Assembly: GCF_000720135.1 (NCBI RefSeq)
Contig: NZ_JOIU01000036.1
Span: 1-64,000 of the forward strand
Reading direction: 5' to 3'
DNA from: Streptomyces sp. NRRL S-1022
Lineage (GTDB): Bacteria; Actinomycetota; Actinomycetes; Streptomycetales; Streptomycetaceae
Length of the DNA stretch: 64,000 nucleotides
Below are positions 34,808 to 42,565 of the stretch, piece by piece (position 1 is the first letter of the stretch; every line of letters begins with the position of its first letter). The translations under genes were made by a program, and so were the position numbers. The notes beneath the pieces are model-generated. The model had not been told where the DNA came from and did no database searches. It saw only the letters and a program-made list of their open reading frames with translations.

Positions 34808-35836
34808 ATGCGGGTCGGAGTACTGACCGGAGGCGGCGACTGCCCCGGGCTCAACGCCGTCATCCGGGCCATCGTGCGCAAGGGCGTACAGGAGTACGGC
34901 TACGACTTCGTCGGCTTCCGGGACGGCTGGCGCGGACCTCTCGAAGGCGACACCGTGCGGCTCGACATCGCCGCGGTGCGCGGCATCCTGCCCCGCGGCG
35001 GCACCGTCCTCGGCTCCTCGCGCACCAACCCCCTCAAGGTGGAGGGCGGTGTCCGCCGTATCAAGGAGAACCTGGCCAAGCAGGAGATCGACGCCCTCGT
35101 CACGATCGGCGGCGAGGACACCCTGGGCGTCGCCGCCCGCCTGTCCGACGAGTACGGCGTGCCGTGCGTCGGCGTGCCCAAGACGATCGACAACGACCTG
35201 TCCGCCACCGACTACACCTTCGGCTTCGACACCGCGGTCGGCATCGCCACCGAGGCCATCGACCGGCTGCACACCACCGCCGAGTCCCACATGCGGGTGC
35301 TCGTCTGCGAGGTGATGGGCCGGCACGCCGGCTGGATCGCCCTCCACTCGGGCCTCGCCGGCGGTGCCAACGTCATCCTCATCCCCGAGCAGCGCTTCGA
35401 CCTCGACCAGGTGTGCGCCTGGATCACCTCCCGCTTCCGGGCGTCGTACGCGCCGATCGTGGTCGTCGCCGAGGGCGCCATGCCGAAGGACGGCGACATG
35501 GTGCTCAAGGACCAGTCGCTGGACTCCTTCGGACACGTCCGGCTCTCCGGGGTCGGCGAGTGGCTGGCCAAGGAGATCGAGAAGCGCACCGGCAAGGAGG
35601 CCCGCACCACCGTCCTCGGTCACATCCAGCGCGGCGGCACCCCCAGCGCCTTCGACCGCTGGCTCGCCACCCGCTTCGGCCTGCACGCCGTCGACAGCGT
35701 CCACGACGGCGACTTCGGCACGATGGTCGCCCTGCGCGGCACCGACATCGTCCGCGTCCCGCTCTCCGAGGCCACCGCCAGGCTGAAGACGGTGGACCCG
35801 AAGCTGTACGAGGAGGCCGGGGTGTTCTTCGGCTGA
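34808..35836 (+). CDS. pfkA: 6-phosphofructokinase
   Basis: 342 residues, the actinobacterial group of ATP- or pyrophosphate-dependent enzymes. The substrate loop GGGDCPGLNAVIR is near the N-terminus. TIGGEDTLGVA, PKTIDNDL and EVMGRHAGW form the catalytic and fructose-6-phosphate sites. GGED in place of GGDG at the nucleotide site is typical of the group III enzymes. It catalyses the committed step of glycolysis. The ATG at 34808 follows AAGGGA at 7-8 nt. It is tail-to-tail with the anthranilate synthase gene. Confidence 0.95.
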   Translation: MRVGVLTGGGDCPGLNAVIRAIVRKGVQEYGYDFVGFRDGWRGPLEGDTVRLDIAAVRGILPRGGTVLGSSRTNPLKVEGGVRRIKENLAKQEIDALVTIGGEDTLGVAARLSDEYGVPCVGVPKTIDNDLSATDYTFGFDTAVGIATEAIDRLHTTAESHMRVLVCEVMGRHAGWIALHSGLAGGANVILIPEQRFDLDQVCAWITSRFRASYAPIVVVAEGAMPKDGDMVLKDQSLDSFGHVRLSGVGEWLAKEIEKRTGKEARTTVLGHIQRGGTPSAFDRWLATRFGLHAVDSVHDGDFGTMVALRGTDIVRVPLSEATARLKTVDPKLYEEAGVFFG

Positions 35837-35853
35837 CGGCGGCCCTTCGGCGG

Positions 35854-37725
35854 CTACACGGTCGTGCGGCGCAGCTGACCGATCAGCTCCCGTACGACCG
35901 CGGCCCCGTTCAGCGTCAGCACCGACTCGGGGTGGAACTGCACGCCCGCGAAACCGGGGCCGCGCAGCGCGTGCACCTCACCGTTCCCCGCCCGGCTCAG
36001 CTCCACCCCGTGCGCGGCCAGCTCGCGGGCCGCGTCCTCGTCGCAGCGCGCCACGAAGCTGTTGTAGAAACCGACGGTCTCGTCCCGCCCGAACAGGTCG
36101 ATCCGGGTCTGCGCCCCCTGGTGAGGCACCTCCTTGCGCACGATCTCCAGGCCCAGCTCCGCCGCGATCAACTCGTGCCCGAGGCAGACGCCCAGCACAC
36201 CGTGCCGATGGGTGCGCACCACCTCGGCGGCGAGGCCGCGCAGGAACCGCATCCTGGGGTCGGCGAGGTCGCGGGGGTCACCGGGACCGGGCCCCAGGAC
36301 GACCGGCCCCCGGTGGGCGAGGACCGCCTCCCGCAGCCCGGGCTCGTCGTGGCGCCGGACGGTCACGTCGAGCCCGCCCGAGCGCAGGACGTGCGCCAGC
36401 ATCGCGGTGAAGGTGTCCTCGCCGTCCACGACGAGGGCGTGGCCCGCCAGGGCGTCGGACCGCTCCTGCATCCGCAGCCAGAACGGCGCGAGCCCGGCCC
36501 GGCGCCCGTCCAGCGCGGCCCGCACCCGCGGGTCGTCGGCCAGCCGGGGCAGCTCCCGCTCCCGCCGCGGCCGGGCCGGCCCCACCCCGAGGGCGGCCAG
36601 CACGCCCGCCGCCTTCGCGTGGGTCTCCGCGACCTCGCCGGCCGGGTCGGAGCCGCGCACCAGCGTCGCCCCGACGGGCACCCGCAGCCGGCCGTCGGCA
36701 CCGATGTCGGCGGTGCGGATCAGGATGGGGGAGTCCAGGGTCTGCGCGCCCCCGGGGTCCCGGCCGAGCAGCGCCAGCGCACCGGCGTAGTAGCCGCGCC
36801 CGACGCCGTCCGGCCCGAGGGGCTCGTACCGTTCGATCACCCGGCAGGCGTTCTGCACCGGCGACCCGGTGACGGTCGCCGCGAACATCGTCTCCCTCAG
36901 CACCTCCCGCACGTCCAGGGAGGACTTCCCGCGCAGCTCGTACTCGGTGTGCGCGAGGTGCGCCATCTCCTTCAGCCGCGGGCCGACCACGATCCCGCCC
37001 ATGTCGCCGACGGTGCACATCATCTTCAGCTCCTCGTCGACCACCATCGACAGCTCCTCGGTCTCCTTGCCGTCGGCGAGGAAGCCGAGCAGCTGCTCCG
37101 GCGTGGGGCCCTCGGCGGGATAGCGGTACGTGCCGCTGATCGGGTTCATCACCACGGTCCCGCCGCTCATCCGGACGTGCACCTCCGGGCTCGCCCCGAC
37201 CAGCGTGCGCTCCCCGGTGTGCACCACGAACGTCCAGTACGCGCCCCGCTCGTCCGCCAGCAGCCGCCGGAACAGCGCGAGCGCGTCCGCCCGTCCGAAG
37301 CCGGGGACCGTGCCCTGGTACGTGCGCCGGATCACGAAGTTCGCGCCCTCGCCCCGGCCGATCTCCTCGCGCAGCACCCGCCCGACGATCTCGCCGTACT
37401 CCTCGTCGCCGACGTCGAAGCCCCCGCCCTCGACCCGCACCTCGTGCGCCGGCAGCTGGGAGAGCGCGTCGGCGAGCGGGATCTCGTACGACTCCTCGGG
37501 GGTCAGCACCAGCAGCGGGGTGCCGTCGTCGCGGACGTCGAAGCCCCGCTCGCGCAGCTGCCGGAACGGAACCAGGGCGAGCCCCTCGTCGGGCAGGTCG
37601 GCCAGCCGGTCCCGGCCGGTCACCGGGCCGAGCAGCACCTCCACCGGGTGCTCGTCGCGGCCCGGGGCGCGGCGGCGCAGCAGGGCGAAGGGGCGGGGGT
37701 CGTGCAGCAGCTGTGCCAGGTCCAT
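35854..37725 (-). CDS. trpE: Fused anthranilate synthase (TrpE-TrpG)
   Basis: 623 residues combining both subunits. The chorismate-binding component I (about 1-420) contains NPISGTYRYP, DEELKMMCTVGD and GSPVQNACRVIE. The C-terminal glutamine amidotransferase (about 430-623) has the nucleophile in LGVCLGHELIA and the His-Glu pair in VQFHPESVL. It converts chorismate and glutamine to anthranilate. Fused enzymes of this kind also occur in phenazine and some antibiotic pathways. Here the trp leader peptide and attenuator argue for a role in tryptophan supply. The ATG at 37725 follows GAGGAA at 4-5 nt. Confidence 0.93.
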   Translation of the reverse strand: MDLAQLLHDPRPFALLRRRAPGRDEHPVEVLLGPVTGRDRLADLPDEGLALVPFRQLRERGFDVRDDGTPLLVLTPEESYEIPLADALSQLPAHEVRVEGGGFDVGDEEYGEIVGRVLREEIGRGEGANFVIRRTYQGTVPGFGRADALALFRRLLADERGAYWTFVVHTGERTLVGASPEVHVRMSGGTVVMNPISGTYRYPAEGPTPEQLLGFLADGKETEELSMVVDEELKMMCTVGDMGGIVVGPRLKEMAHLAHTEYELRGKSSLDVREVLRETMFAATVTGSPVQNACRVIERYEPLGPDGVGRGYYAGALALLGRDPGGAQTLDSPILIRTADIGADGRLRVPVGATLVRGSDPAGEVAETHAKAAGVLAALGVGPARPRRERELPRLADDPRVRAALDGRRAGLAPFWLRMQERSDALAGHALVVDGEDTFTAMLAHVLRSGGLDVTVRRHDEPGLREAVLAHRGPVVLGPGPGDPRDLADPRMRFLRGLAAEVVRTHRHGVLGVCLGHELIAAELGLEIVRKEVPHQGAQTRIDLFGRDETVGFYNSFVARCDEDAARELAAHGVELSRAGNGEVHALRGPGFAGVQFHPESVLTLNGAAVVRELIGQLRRTTV

Positions 37726-37776
37726 GGTTCCTCTTCCGTCGGTGACTCGGTGAGGAGGAACGGCCCCGGGAAACGC

Positions 37777-37803
37777 CGAAGGCCGCCCCTCGGGCGGCCT
37801 TCG
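37777..37803 (-). terminator. trp attenuator (terminator hairpin)
   Basis: On the minus strand CGAAGGCCGCCC (37803-37792) pairs with GGGCGGCCTTCG (37788-37777) around a 3-nt loop, a perfect 12-bp stem, followed by GGCGTTTCCC. It lies between the WWW leader peptide and trpE, the place expected for a transcription attenuator. Confidence 0.85.
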
Positions 37804-37824
37804 CGATGTCGGTGGTACGCGCGA

Positions 37825-37881
37825 TCAGTGGGCCGCCGGAGAAGCGGTCCACCACCAGTTCTGGATCGACGGCGCGAACAT
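37825..37881 (-). CDS. trpL: trp operon leader peptide with three consecutive Trp codons
   Basis: An 18-codon peptide, MFAPSIQNWWWTASPAAH, ends in TGA at 37825-37827. Its three adjacent Trp codons let ribosome stalling sense charged tRNA-Trp. A terminator hairpin follows 21 bp downstream, then trpE. The peptide is very similar to the leader I recall upstream of trpE in other Streptomyces. The ATG has no ribosome site, but TAGGGT (37889-37894) lies 7 nt upstream, so the mRNA is probably leaderless. Confidence 0.9.
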   Translation of the reverse strand: MFAPSIQNWWWTASPAAH

Positions 37882-37888
37882 GCGGGGA

Positions 37889-37894
37889 ACCCTA
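37889..37894 (-). promoter_or_regulatory. -10 element of the trpL-trpE transcript
   Basis: TAGGGT on the minus strand, 7 nt before the trpL ATG, placing the likely transcription start on the A of the start codon. Confidence 0.55.
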
Positions 37895-37979
37895 CCGCAT
37901 GCCCGCGCTCCGTATGTCCGCACTCTGTATGCCGTGTCTCATTACCTGAGCACCGACGGGAAGGCGCGACAGCACCCCG

Positions 37980-37985
37980 TAGTGT
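37980..37985 (+). promoter_or_regulatory. -10 element of the DAHP synthase gene
   Basis: TAGTGT lies 7 nt before the GTG at 37993, implying a leaderless transcript divergent from trpL-trpE, with the two start points about 110 bp apart. Confidence 0.5.
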
Positions 37986-37992
37986 TGAGTTC

Positions 37993-39345
37993 GTGACCGT
38001 GAACGCTAAGACCAGCCCGAGCGCTGGCAACACCTGGCGAAACCTGCCCGCGGCGCAGCAGCCCGAGTACCCCGACACCGAGGCTCTGCGCGCAGTGATC
38101 GCGGACCTTGAGTCGTATCCGCCGCTCGTCTTCGCGGGCGAGTGCGACCAGCTGCGCGCCCGGATGGCGGCCGTCGCCAAGGGAGAGGCGTTCCTCCTCC
38201 AGGGCGGCGACTGCGCCGAGGCCTTCGACGCGGTGTCCGCCGACCACATCCGCAACAAGCTGAAGACGCTGCTCCAGATGGGCGCCGTCCTGACCTACGC
38301 GGCCTCCGTGCCCGTGGTGAAGGTCGGCCGGATCGCCGGGCAGTACTCCAAGCCCCGCTCCAAGCCGTTGGAGACCCGTGACGGCGTGACGCTCCCGGTG
38401 TACCGGGGCGACTCCGTCAACGGCTTCGACTTCACCGAGGCCAGCCGCATCCCGGACCCCGAGCGGCTGAAGCGCATGTACCACGCGTCGGCGTCCACGC
38501 TGAACCTGGTGCGCGCCTTCACCACCGGCGGTTACGCGGACCTGCGCCAGGTGCACGCCTGGAACCAGGACTTCGTGCGCACCTCGCCGTCGGGCCAGCG
38601 CTACGAGCAGCTCGCCCGGGAGATCGACAACGCGCTGAACTTCATGCGGGCCTGCGGCACCGACCCGGAGGAGTTCAAGACCGTCGAGTTCTTCTCCTCG
38701 CACGAGGCGCTGCTGCTGGACTACGAGTCCGCCCTGACCCGGGTCGACTCCCGCACCGGCAAGCTGTACGACGTCTCGGCGCACATGGTGTGGATCGGTG
38801 AGCGCACCCGGCAGCTGGACCACGCGCACATCGAGTTCGCCTCGCAGATCCGCAACCCGATCGGCATCAAGCTCGGCCCGAACACCACGGCCGAGGAGGC
38901 GCTGCGGTACATCGACCGCCTCGACCCCGAGCGGGAGCCGGGCCGGCTGACCTTCATCGTCCGCATGGGCGCCGGCAAGATCCGCGACAAGCTCCCCGAG
39001 CTGGTCGAGAAGGTCACGGCATCCGGTGCCACGGTGGCCTGGGTGACCGACCCGATGCACGGCAACACCTTCGAGGCGGCCTCCGGGCACAAGACCCGCC
39101 GCTTCGACGACGTGCTGGACGAGGTCAAGGGCTTCTTCGAGGTGCACAAGGCGCTCGGCACGCACCCGGGCGGTATCCACGTGGAGCTGACCGGCGACGA
39201 CGTCACCGAGTGCGTGGGCGGCGGCGACGAGATCTTCGTCGACGACCTGCACCAGCGCTACGAGACGGCCTGCGACCCGCGGCTGAACCGCAGCCAGTCG
39301 CTGGACCTGGCGTTCCTCGTCGCGGAGATGTACCGGGACCAGTGA
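37993..39345 (+). CDS. aroH: Class II 3-deoxy-7-phosphoheptulonate (DAHP) synthase
   Basis: 450 residues, plant/actinobacterial class II type, catalysing the first step of the shikimate pathway from phosphoenolpyruvate and erythrose-4-phosphate. Characteristic motifs are QGGDCAEAF (metal Cys), KPRSKPLE, IRNPIGIKLGPNT, DPMHGNT and GGIHVELTGDDVTEC. The GTG at 37993 yields MTVNAKTSPSAGNTW, the expected N-terminus; a second GTG at 37999 is an alternative. Placement back-to-back with anthranilate synthase links entry of the pathway and its tryptophan branch. Confidence 0.95.
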   Translation: MTVNAKTSPSAGNTWRNLPAAQQPEYPDTEALRAVIADLESYPPLVFAGECDQLRARMAAVAKGEAFLLQGGDCAEAFDAVSADHIRNKLKTLLQMGAVLTYAASVPVVKVGRIAGQYSKPRSKPLETRDGVTLPVYRGDSVNGFDFTEASRIPDPERLKRMYHASASTLNLVRAFTTGGYADLRQVHAWNQDFVRTSPSGQRYEQLAREIDNALNFMRACGTDPEEFKTVEFFSSHEALLLDYESALTRVDSRTGKLYDVSAHMVWIGERTRQLDHAHIEFASQIRNPIGIKLGPNTTAEEALRYIDRLDPEREPGRLTFIVRMGAGKIRDKLPELVEKVTASGATVAWVTDPMHGNTFEAASGHKTRRFDDVLDEVKGFFEVHKALGTHPGGIHVELTGDDVTECVGGGDEIFVDDLHQRYETACDPRLNRSQSLDLAFLVAEMYRDQ

Positions 39346-39364
39346 GCGGCCGCTGAGCACCGGA

Positions 39365-39405
39365 AGGGGCGCGGATCACACCGGATCCGCGCCTCTTTCC
39401 CTTTT
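39365..39405 (+). terminator. Terminator after DAHP synthase
   Basis: AGGGGCGCGGATC (39365-39377) pairs with GATCCGCGCCTCT (39384-39396) through 13 bp with one G:T pair, followed by TTCCCTTTTG. It starts 20 bp after the stop codon. Confidence 0.8.
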
Positions 39406-39424
39406 GCGGTCCCCACGGCATGGG

Positions 39425-39443
39425 TTAGGTTAGGTTTGCCTCA
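39425..39443 (+). promoter_or_regulatory. Iron box (DmdR1/IdeR-type) upstream of bfd
   Basis: TTAGGTTAGGTTTGCCTCA matches the IdeR/DmdR consensus TTAGGTTAGGCTAACCTAA strongly in the left half and moderately in the right half. It lies 53 bp before the bfd start, so iron should repress bfd. Confidence 0.8.
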
Positions 39444-39495
39444 CCGGGAACGGGACGGCAGTAGAGACAGCGATCCCGTCGGGAGGTGAATCCGC

Positions 39496-39732
39496 GTGTA
39501 CGTGTGCAGCTGCTTCGGCATCACCGAGGACCAGGTGAAGCGGCACGCGGACCAGGGCGCCTGCACCCCCCGCCAGATCGCCTCCGCCTGCAAGGCGGGC
39601 ACGGACTGCGGCTCGTGCGTCCGCCGGATCCAGGCCATCCTCGGCCGGGGCGCCTGCCCGCGCCGTGAGCTGGCCGACCAGGGCAGGCCGGCACTGGCGG
39701 AGATCCCCACGGACGTCCCCAGGGCGGCCTAG
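39496..39732 (+). CDS. bfd: Bacterioferritin-associated [2Fe-2S] ferredoxin
   Basis: 78 residues. The four cluster cysteines are in the Bfd arrangement: Cys4 and Cys6 (YVCSCFGIT) and Cys38 and Cys41 (DCGSCVRR). Bfd docks on bacterioferritin and donates electrons through the heme to release stored iron. The GTG at 39496 follows GGGAGG at about 8 nt. The C-terminus extends about 15 residues beyond the cluster domain. It is convergent with bfr with only 3 bp between stops. Confidence 0.92.
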   Translation: MYVCSCFGITEDQVKRHADQGACTPRQIASACKAGTDCGSCVRRIQAILGRGACPRRELADQGRPALAEIPTDVPRAA

Positions 39733-39735
39733 GGC

Positions 39736-40218
39736 TCAGCTGCTCTCCGGCTGCTCGATCAGCTGGGCGAGGTAGAGCGCCTCGCCGAGCTTCTCCAGCA
39801 GCTCCAGCTGGGTGTCGAGGTAGTCGATGTGGTGCTCCTCGTCGGCGAGGATGTCCTCGAAGACGTTGGCGGACGTGATGTCCCCCTTCTCTCGCATCAC
39901 CTTGACGCCCCGCTTGAGCCGGTCGATCGCCTCCACCTCGATCTGCCGGTCGGCCTCGAACATCTCCCGCACCGTCTGCCCCACCCGCACGTGGAACAGC
40001 CGCTGGTAGTTGGGCAGCCCCTCCAGGAACAGGATCCGGTCGGTGAGCACCTCGGCGTGCTTCATCTCGTCGAACGACTCGTGCCGCGTGTACTTGGCGA
40101 GCTTGTACCAGCCGAAGTTCTCCTGCATCTTCGCGTGCAGGAAGTACTGGTTGATCGCCGTCAGCTCGCCGGTCAGCTGCTCGTTGAGGAACTCGATGAC
40201 CTCGGGGTCGCCCTGCAT
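39736..40218 (-). CDS. bfr: Bacterioferritin
   Basis: 160-residue four-helix-bundle subunit of the 24-mer iron store. Ferroxidase ligands are visible at Glu18, Glu51 and His54, with the later EDILADEEHH pair; Met52 is the heme-ligating methionine. The ATG at 40218 follows AGGAG at 6-7 nt and gives MQGDPEVIEFLN, as in other Bfr; an ATG six codons upstream is a less likely start. No iron box is visible upstream, in contrast to bfd. An imperfect direct repeat lies in the divergent promoter region. Confidence 0.95.
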   Translation of the reverse strand: MQGDPEVIEFLNEQLTGELTAINQYFLHAKMQENFGWYKLAKYTRHESFDEMKHAEVLTDRILFLEGLPNYQRLFHVRVGQTVREMFEADRQIEVEAIDRLKRGVKVMREKGDITSANVFEDILADEEHHIDYLDTQLELLEKLGEALYLAQLIEQPESS

Positions 40219-40291
40219 CGCAGCGGCTCCTTCCACACGGGATACGGGAGAGGGTGCGGCGGCATGATTGCACCGGCGGCGAAGATCGTCC

Positions 40292-40325
40292 AGTAAGTGC
40301 GTACTTAGTAAGTTCGTGCTGACTT
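40292..40325. repeat. Imperfect direct repeat in the bfr / oxidoreductase divergent region
   Basis: AGTAAGTGCGTACTT (40292-40306) is followed directly by AGTAAGTTCGTGCTGACTT (40307-40325). Each unit is itself nearly palindromic (AAGT-N4-ACTT in the first). It is AT-rich relative to its surroundings and may be an operator for bfr or for the gene at 40393. Confidence 0.45.
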
Positions 40326-40392
40326 GATGCTTCTTGTCCGATTCCGGGGAAGGTGGTCAAGGGCACCGCCCGAGGTCTGTCAGGATGGATAC

Positions 40393-41025
40393 ATGGGTCA
40401 TCCGGTGGAGCGAGAGTCTGGGGCAGCGACCGGGTCCGAGCTTCCGCCGGGTCAGCGGCTCCAGCGGGGCTGGCCGGTCACGCACTACGGTCCGGTCCCG
40501 AAGTTCCGGCCCGAACGCTGGGAGTTCCGGGTCTTCGGCGCCACCGCCGACGGGGACAAGCGCACCTGGGACCACGAGGAGTTCACGGCCCTGCCGTACA
40601 CCACCGTGGTGGCCGATCTGCACTGCGTGACGAAGTTCAGCATGGTCGGCGCCGAGTGGGGCGGCATCCCGGCCCGCGCCATCCTCGACCTGGCCCCGCC
40701 GGCGCCGGACGTCACCCATGTGATGGTCTGGGCGGAGTACGGCTTCAGCTCGAACCTGCGCCTGTCGGACTTCGCCTCCGACCGCACCCTCTTCGCCACC
40801 CACAAGGACGGCGAGCTGCTCACCGCCGAGCACGGCTTCCCGGTCCGCCTCGTCGTGCCCCACCTGTACGCCTGGAAGGGCCCGAAGTGGGTCCGGGGCG
40901 TGGAGTACATGACCGCCGACCGCCGCGGCTTCTGGGAGGAGCGCGGCTACCACAACATCGGCGACCCCTGGAAGGAGCAGCGCTACTCCTACCAGGAGCA
41001 GCCCGGGGACGGCCCCGAGCTCTGA
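40393..41025 (+). CDS. Sulfite-oxidase-fold molybdopterin-dependent oxidoreductase, cytoplasmic type
   Basis: 210 residues forming a single Oxidored_molyb domain like MsrP/YedY. Cys78 in DLHCVTKFSMV is the residue that ligates Mo. HYGPVPKF and the C-terminal WVRGVEY, GFWEERGYHN are family signatures. No signal peptide or Tat motif is present and no membrane heme partner (MsrQ) is adjacent, so it should act in the cytoplasm with unknown substrate and donor. The ATG at 40393 has CAGGAT 6 nt upstream, possibly leaderless. Confidence 0.88.
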   Translation: MGHPVERESGAATGSELPPGQRLQRGWPVTHYGPVPKFRPERWEFRVFGATADGDKRTWDHEEFTALPYTTVVADLHCVTKFSMVGAEWGGIPARAILDLAPPAPDVTHVMVWAEYGFSSNLRLSDFASDRTLFATHKDGELLTAEHGFPVRLVVPHLYAWKGPKWVRGVEYMTADRRGFWEERGYHNIGDPWKEQRYSYQEQPGDGPEL

Positions 41026-41041
41026 CTCCCGGCCCGGCGCG

Positions 41042-41551
41042 TCAGTGGTGGTACCGGTGCACCACCGCGTGCCCCTTGCCCCGGCCGATCATCCACTTGT
41101 TGACCGGGGTGGTCACCACGAAGGCGATCACGAGCGAGACCGCGAGCGAGATCCAGAACAGCGCGTCGTCCAGCATGGCGTCCCGCGCGGCCGGCCAGAC
41201 CACGATCACCCCGTTGTCGATCAGCTCCATCACGGCGATGGACAGCGTGTCCGCGGCCAGTGCCACCCGGAAGGCCGCACGGAAGCCGACGCCGGCCCGC
41301 AGGATCCCGCGCAGGGTGAGCGAGTAGCCGAAGAAGAAGGCCAGCACGATCGCGAGCAGGGTGGTCGCCAGGTTGCCCCAGCCCAGCGCCGTGCCGACGA
41401 CCATGCCGAGCACCTCGCCGATGGCGCAGCCGGTGAGGCAGTGCAGGGTGGCCTGTGCGGCCGTTGCCCAGCCGGCCCCGCCCGCGTGACCGGCGTGGTG
41501 TGCGTGGTGTGCGTCGTGGTGGACGTGTTCCGTGTGTGCCTCGTGCTGCAT
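41042..41551 (-). CDS. DUF4396 membrane protein with His-rich N-terminus
   Basis: 169 residues. The N-terminus is a His-rich metal-binding-like tail (HEAHTEHVHHDAHHAHHAGH, about residues 3-22). Four hydrophobic segments follow (about 45-62, 66-88, 100-118, 128-150). A Cys sits in the first (HCLTGCAIGE) together with acidic residues in MELIDNG. No transporter family is recognised beyond DUF4396. The ATG at 41551 is preferred; an ATG five codons upstream (41566) is possible. A copper-type palindrome lies in its promoter, so it is likely part of copper homeostasis. This is inference. Confidence 0.82.
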   Translation of the reverse strand: MQHEAHTEHVHHDAHHAHHAGHAGGAGWATAAQATLHCLTGCAIGEVLGMVVGTALGWGNLATTLLAIVLAFFFGYSLTLRGILRAGVGFRAAFRVALAADTLSIAVMELIDNGVIVVWPAARDAMLDDALFWISLAVSLVIAFVVTTPVNKWMIGRGKGHAVVHRYHH

Positions 41552-41601
41552 GACGTGTACCCCCATGTCGGATGACGGCTCCTGCACCGGACAGGAACCG
41601 T

Positions 41602-41618
41602 ATACCCCCCAGGGGTAT
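41602..41618 (-). promoter_or_regulatory. CsoR-like copper operator upstream of the DUF4396 gene
   Basis: ATACCCC-CCA-GGGGTAT is a 17-bp palindrome whose arms (41602-41608, 41612-41618) match the G-tract operators bound by the copper sensor CsoR in Actinobacteria. It lies 51-67 bp before the DUF4396 start and just after the nfo stop. A TATACG on the minus strand next to it could be the -10, placing the operator in the promoter spacer. Confidence 0.72.
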
Positions 41619-41628
41619 TCCCACAGGG

Positions 41629-42507
41629 TTATGCGTCGCGCAGTTTCTTCAGCCGCTCCACGTCCGCCGCGTGCCCCTCCTTGCCGCCGGGCGTCTCGAT
41701 GACCAGCGGGACGCCCTCGGTCGCGGGGTGGGTCATCAGCGCCCGGAACGGGTCCTCGCCGATGTGACCGGCGCCGATGTTCGCGTGCCGGTCCTTGTGC
41801 GCGCCCACCACGTCCTGCGAGTCGTTCGCGTGGATCAGCTTCAGCCGCCCCTCGCCCACGGTGTCCACCAGCAGGTCCAGGGTCTGGTGCATGCCGCTCG
41901 GCCCGGTCAGGTCGTGCCCGGCGGCGAAGACGTGGCAGGTGTCCAGGCACACGCCCAGCTTCGGATGGGCGTCCAGCGCCTCGAAGTACGGCCCGAAGTC
42001 CCAGGTCCGCGAGCACAGCGAGGCGCCCTGCCCGGCGGTCGACTCCAGCAGCAGGAACGGGTCGTCGTCGTGGGTCAGCTCGTCCAGCAGCGGCAGCATG
42101 TGCTGACGCACCTGCTTCAGCGCCACGTCCCGGGCCCGGCCGCCGGTCGCGCTGCCGGTGTGCACGACCACGCCCAGCGCGCCGATCTCCCGCCCGCGCC
42201 GCAGCGAGTGCCGCAGCGACTCCACCGACCGCTCCACCGTCGCCTCGGTGTGCGAGCCGAAGTTGATCAGGTACGGCGCGTGCACGTACGCCGGGACCGC
42301 CTCCTCGGCGCACGCCGCGCGGAACGCCTCGTCCTGCCGCGGATTGCCGGGCGGAGTGGCCCAGCCGCGCGGGTTGGCGACGAAGACCTGCACGGTCTCC
42401 GCCTTCAGGTCACGGGCGTACGACAGCCCCACGGAGTGCAGGCCGCCGGCCACCGGCACATGGCCGCCGACGGGGTTGCGCGGAAGGGAGGAGGGAAGTG
42501 GACTCAC
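41629..42507 (-). CDS. nfo: Deoxyribonuclease IV (AP endonuclease, Nfo type)
   Basis: 292 residues, TIM-barrel, three-metal enzyme that cuts at abasic sites in base excision repair. Zinc-ligand motifs of the family appear: VHAPYLINFGS, VVVHTGSATG, LLLESTAGQG, CLDTCHVFAAGHDL, KLIHANDSQD, RHANIGAGHIG and VIETPGG. The GTG start at 42507 is the only reasonable start before the first motif. It is transcribed toward the DUF4396 gene, separated by a probable new promoter. Confidence 0.94.
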   Translation of the reverse strand: MSPLPSSLPRNPVGGHVPVAGGLHSVGLSYARDLKAETVQVFVANPRGWATPPGNPRQDEAFRAACAEEAVPAYVHAPYLINFGSHTEATVERSVESLRHSLRRGREIGALGVVVHTGSATGGRARDVALKQVRQHMLPLLDELTHDDDPFLLLESTAGQGASLCSRTWDFGPYFEALDAHPKLGVCLDTCHVFAAGHDLTGPSGMHQTLDLLVDTVGEGRLKLIHANDSQDVVGAHKDRHANIGAGHIGEDPFRALMTHPATEGVPLVIETPGGKEGHAADVERLKKLRDA

Positions 42508-42565
42508 CCGTTCAGGGTGTCATGTCCGCCCCCCGCGACGGGACCGCAGTCCCCGGTGAGACCGG

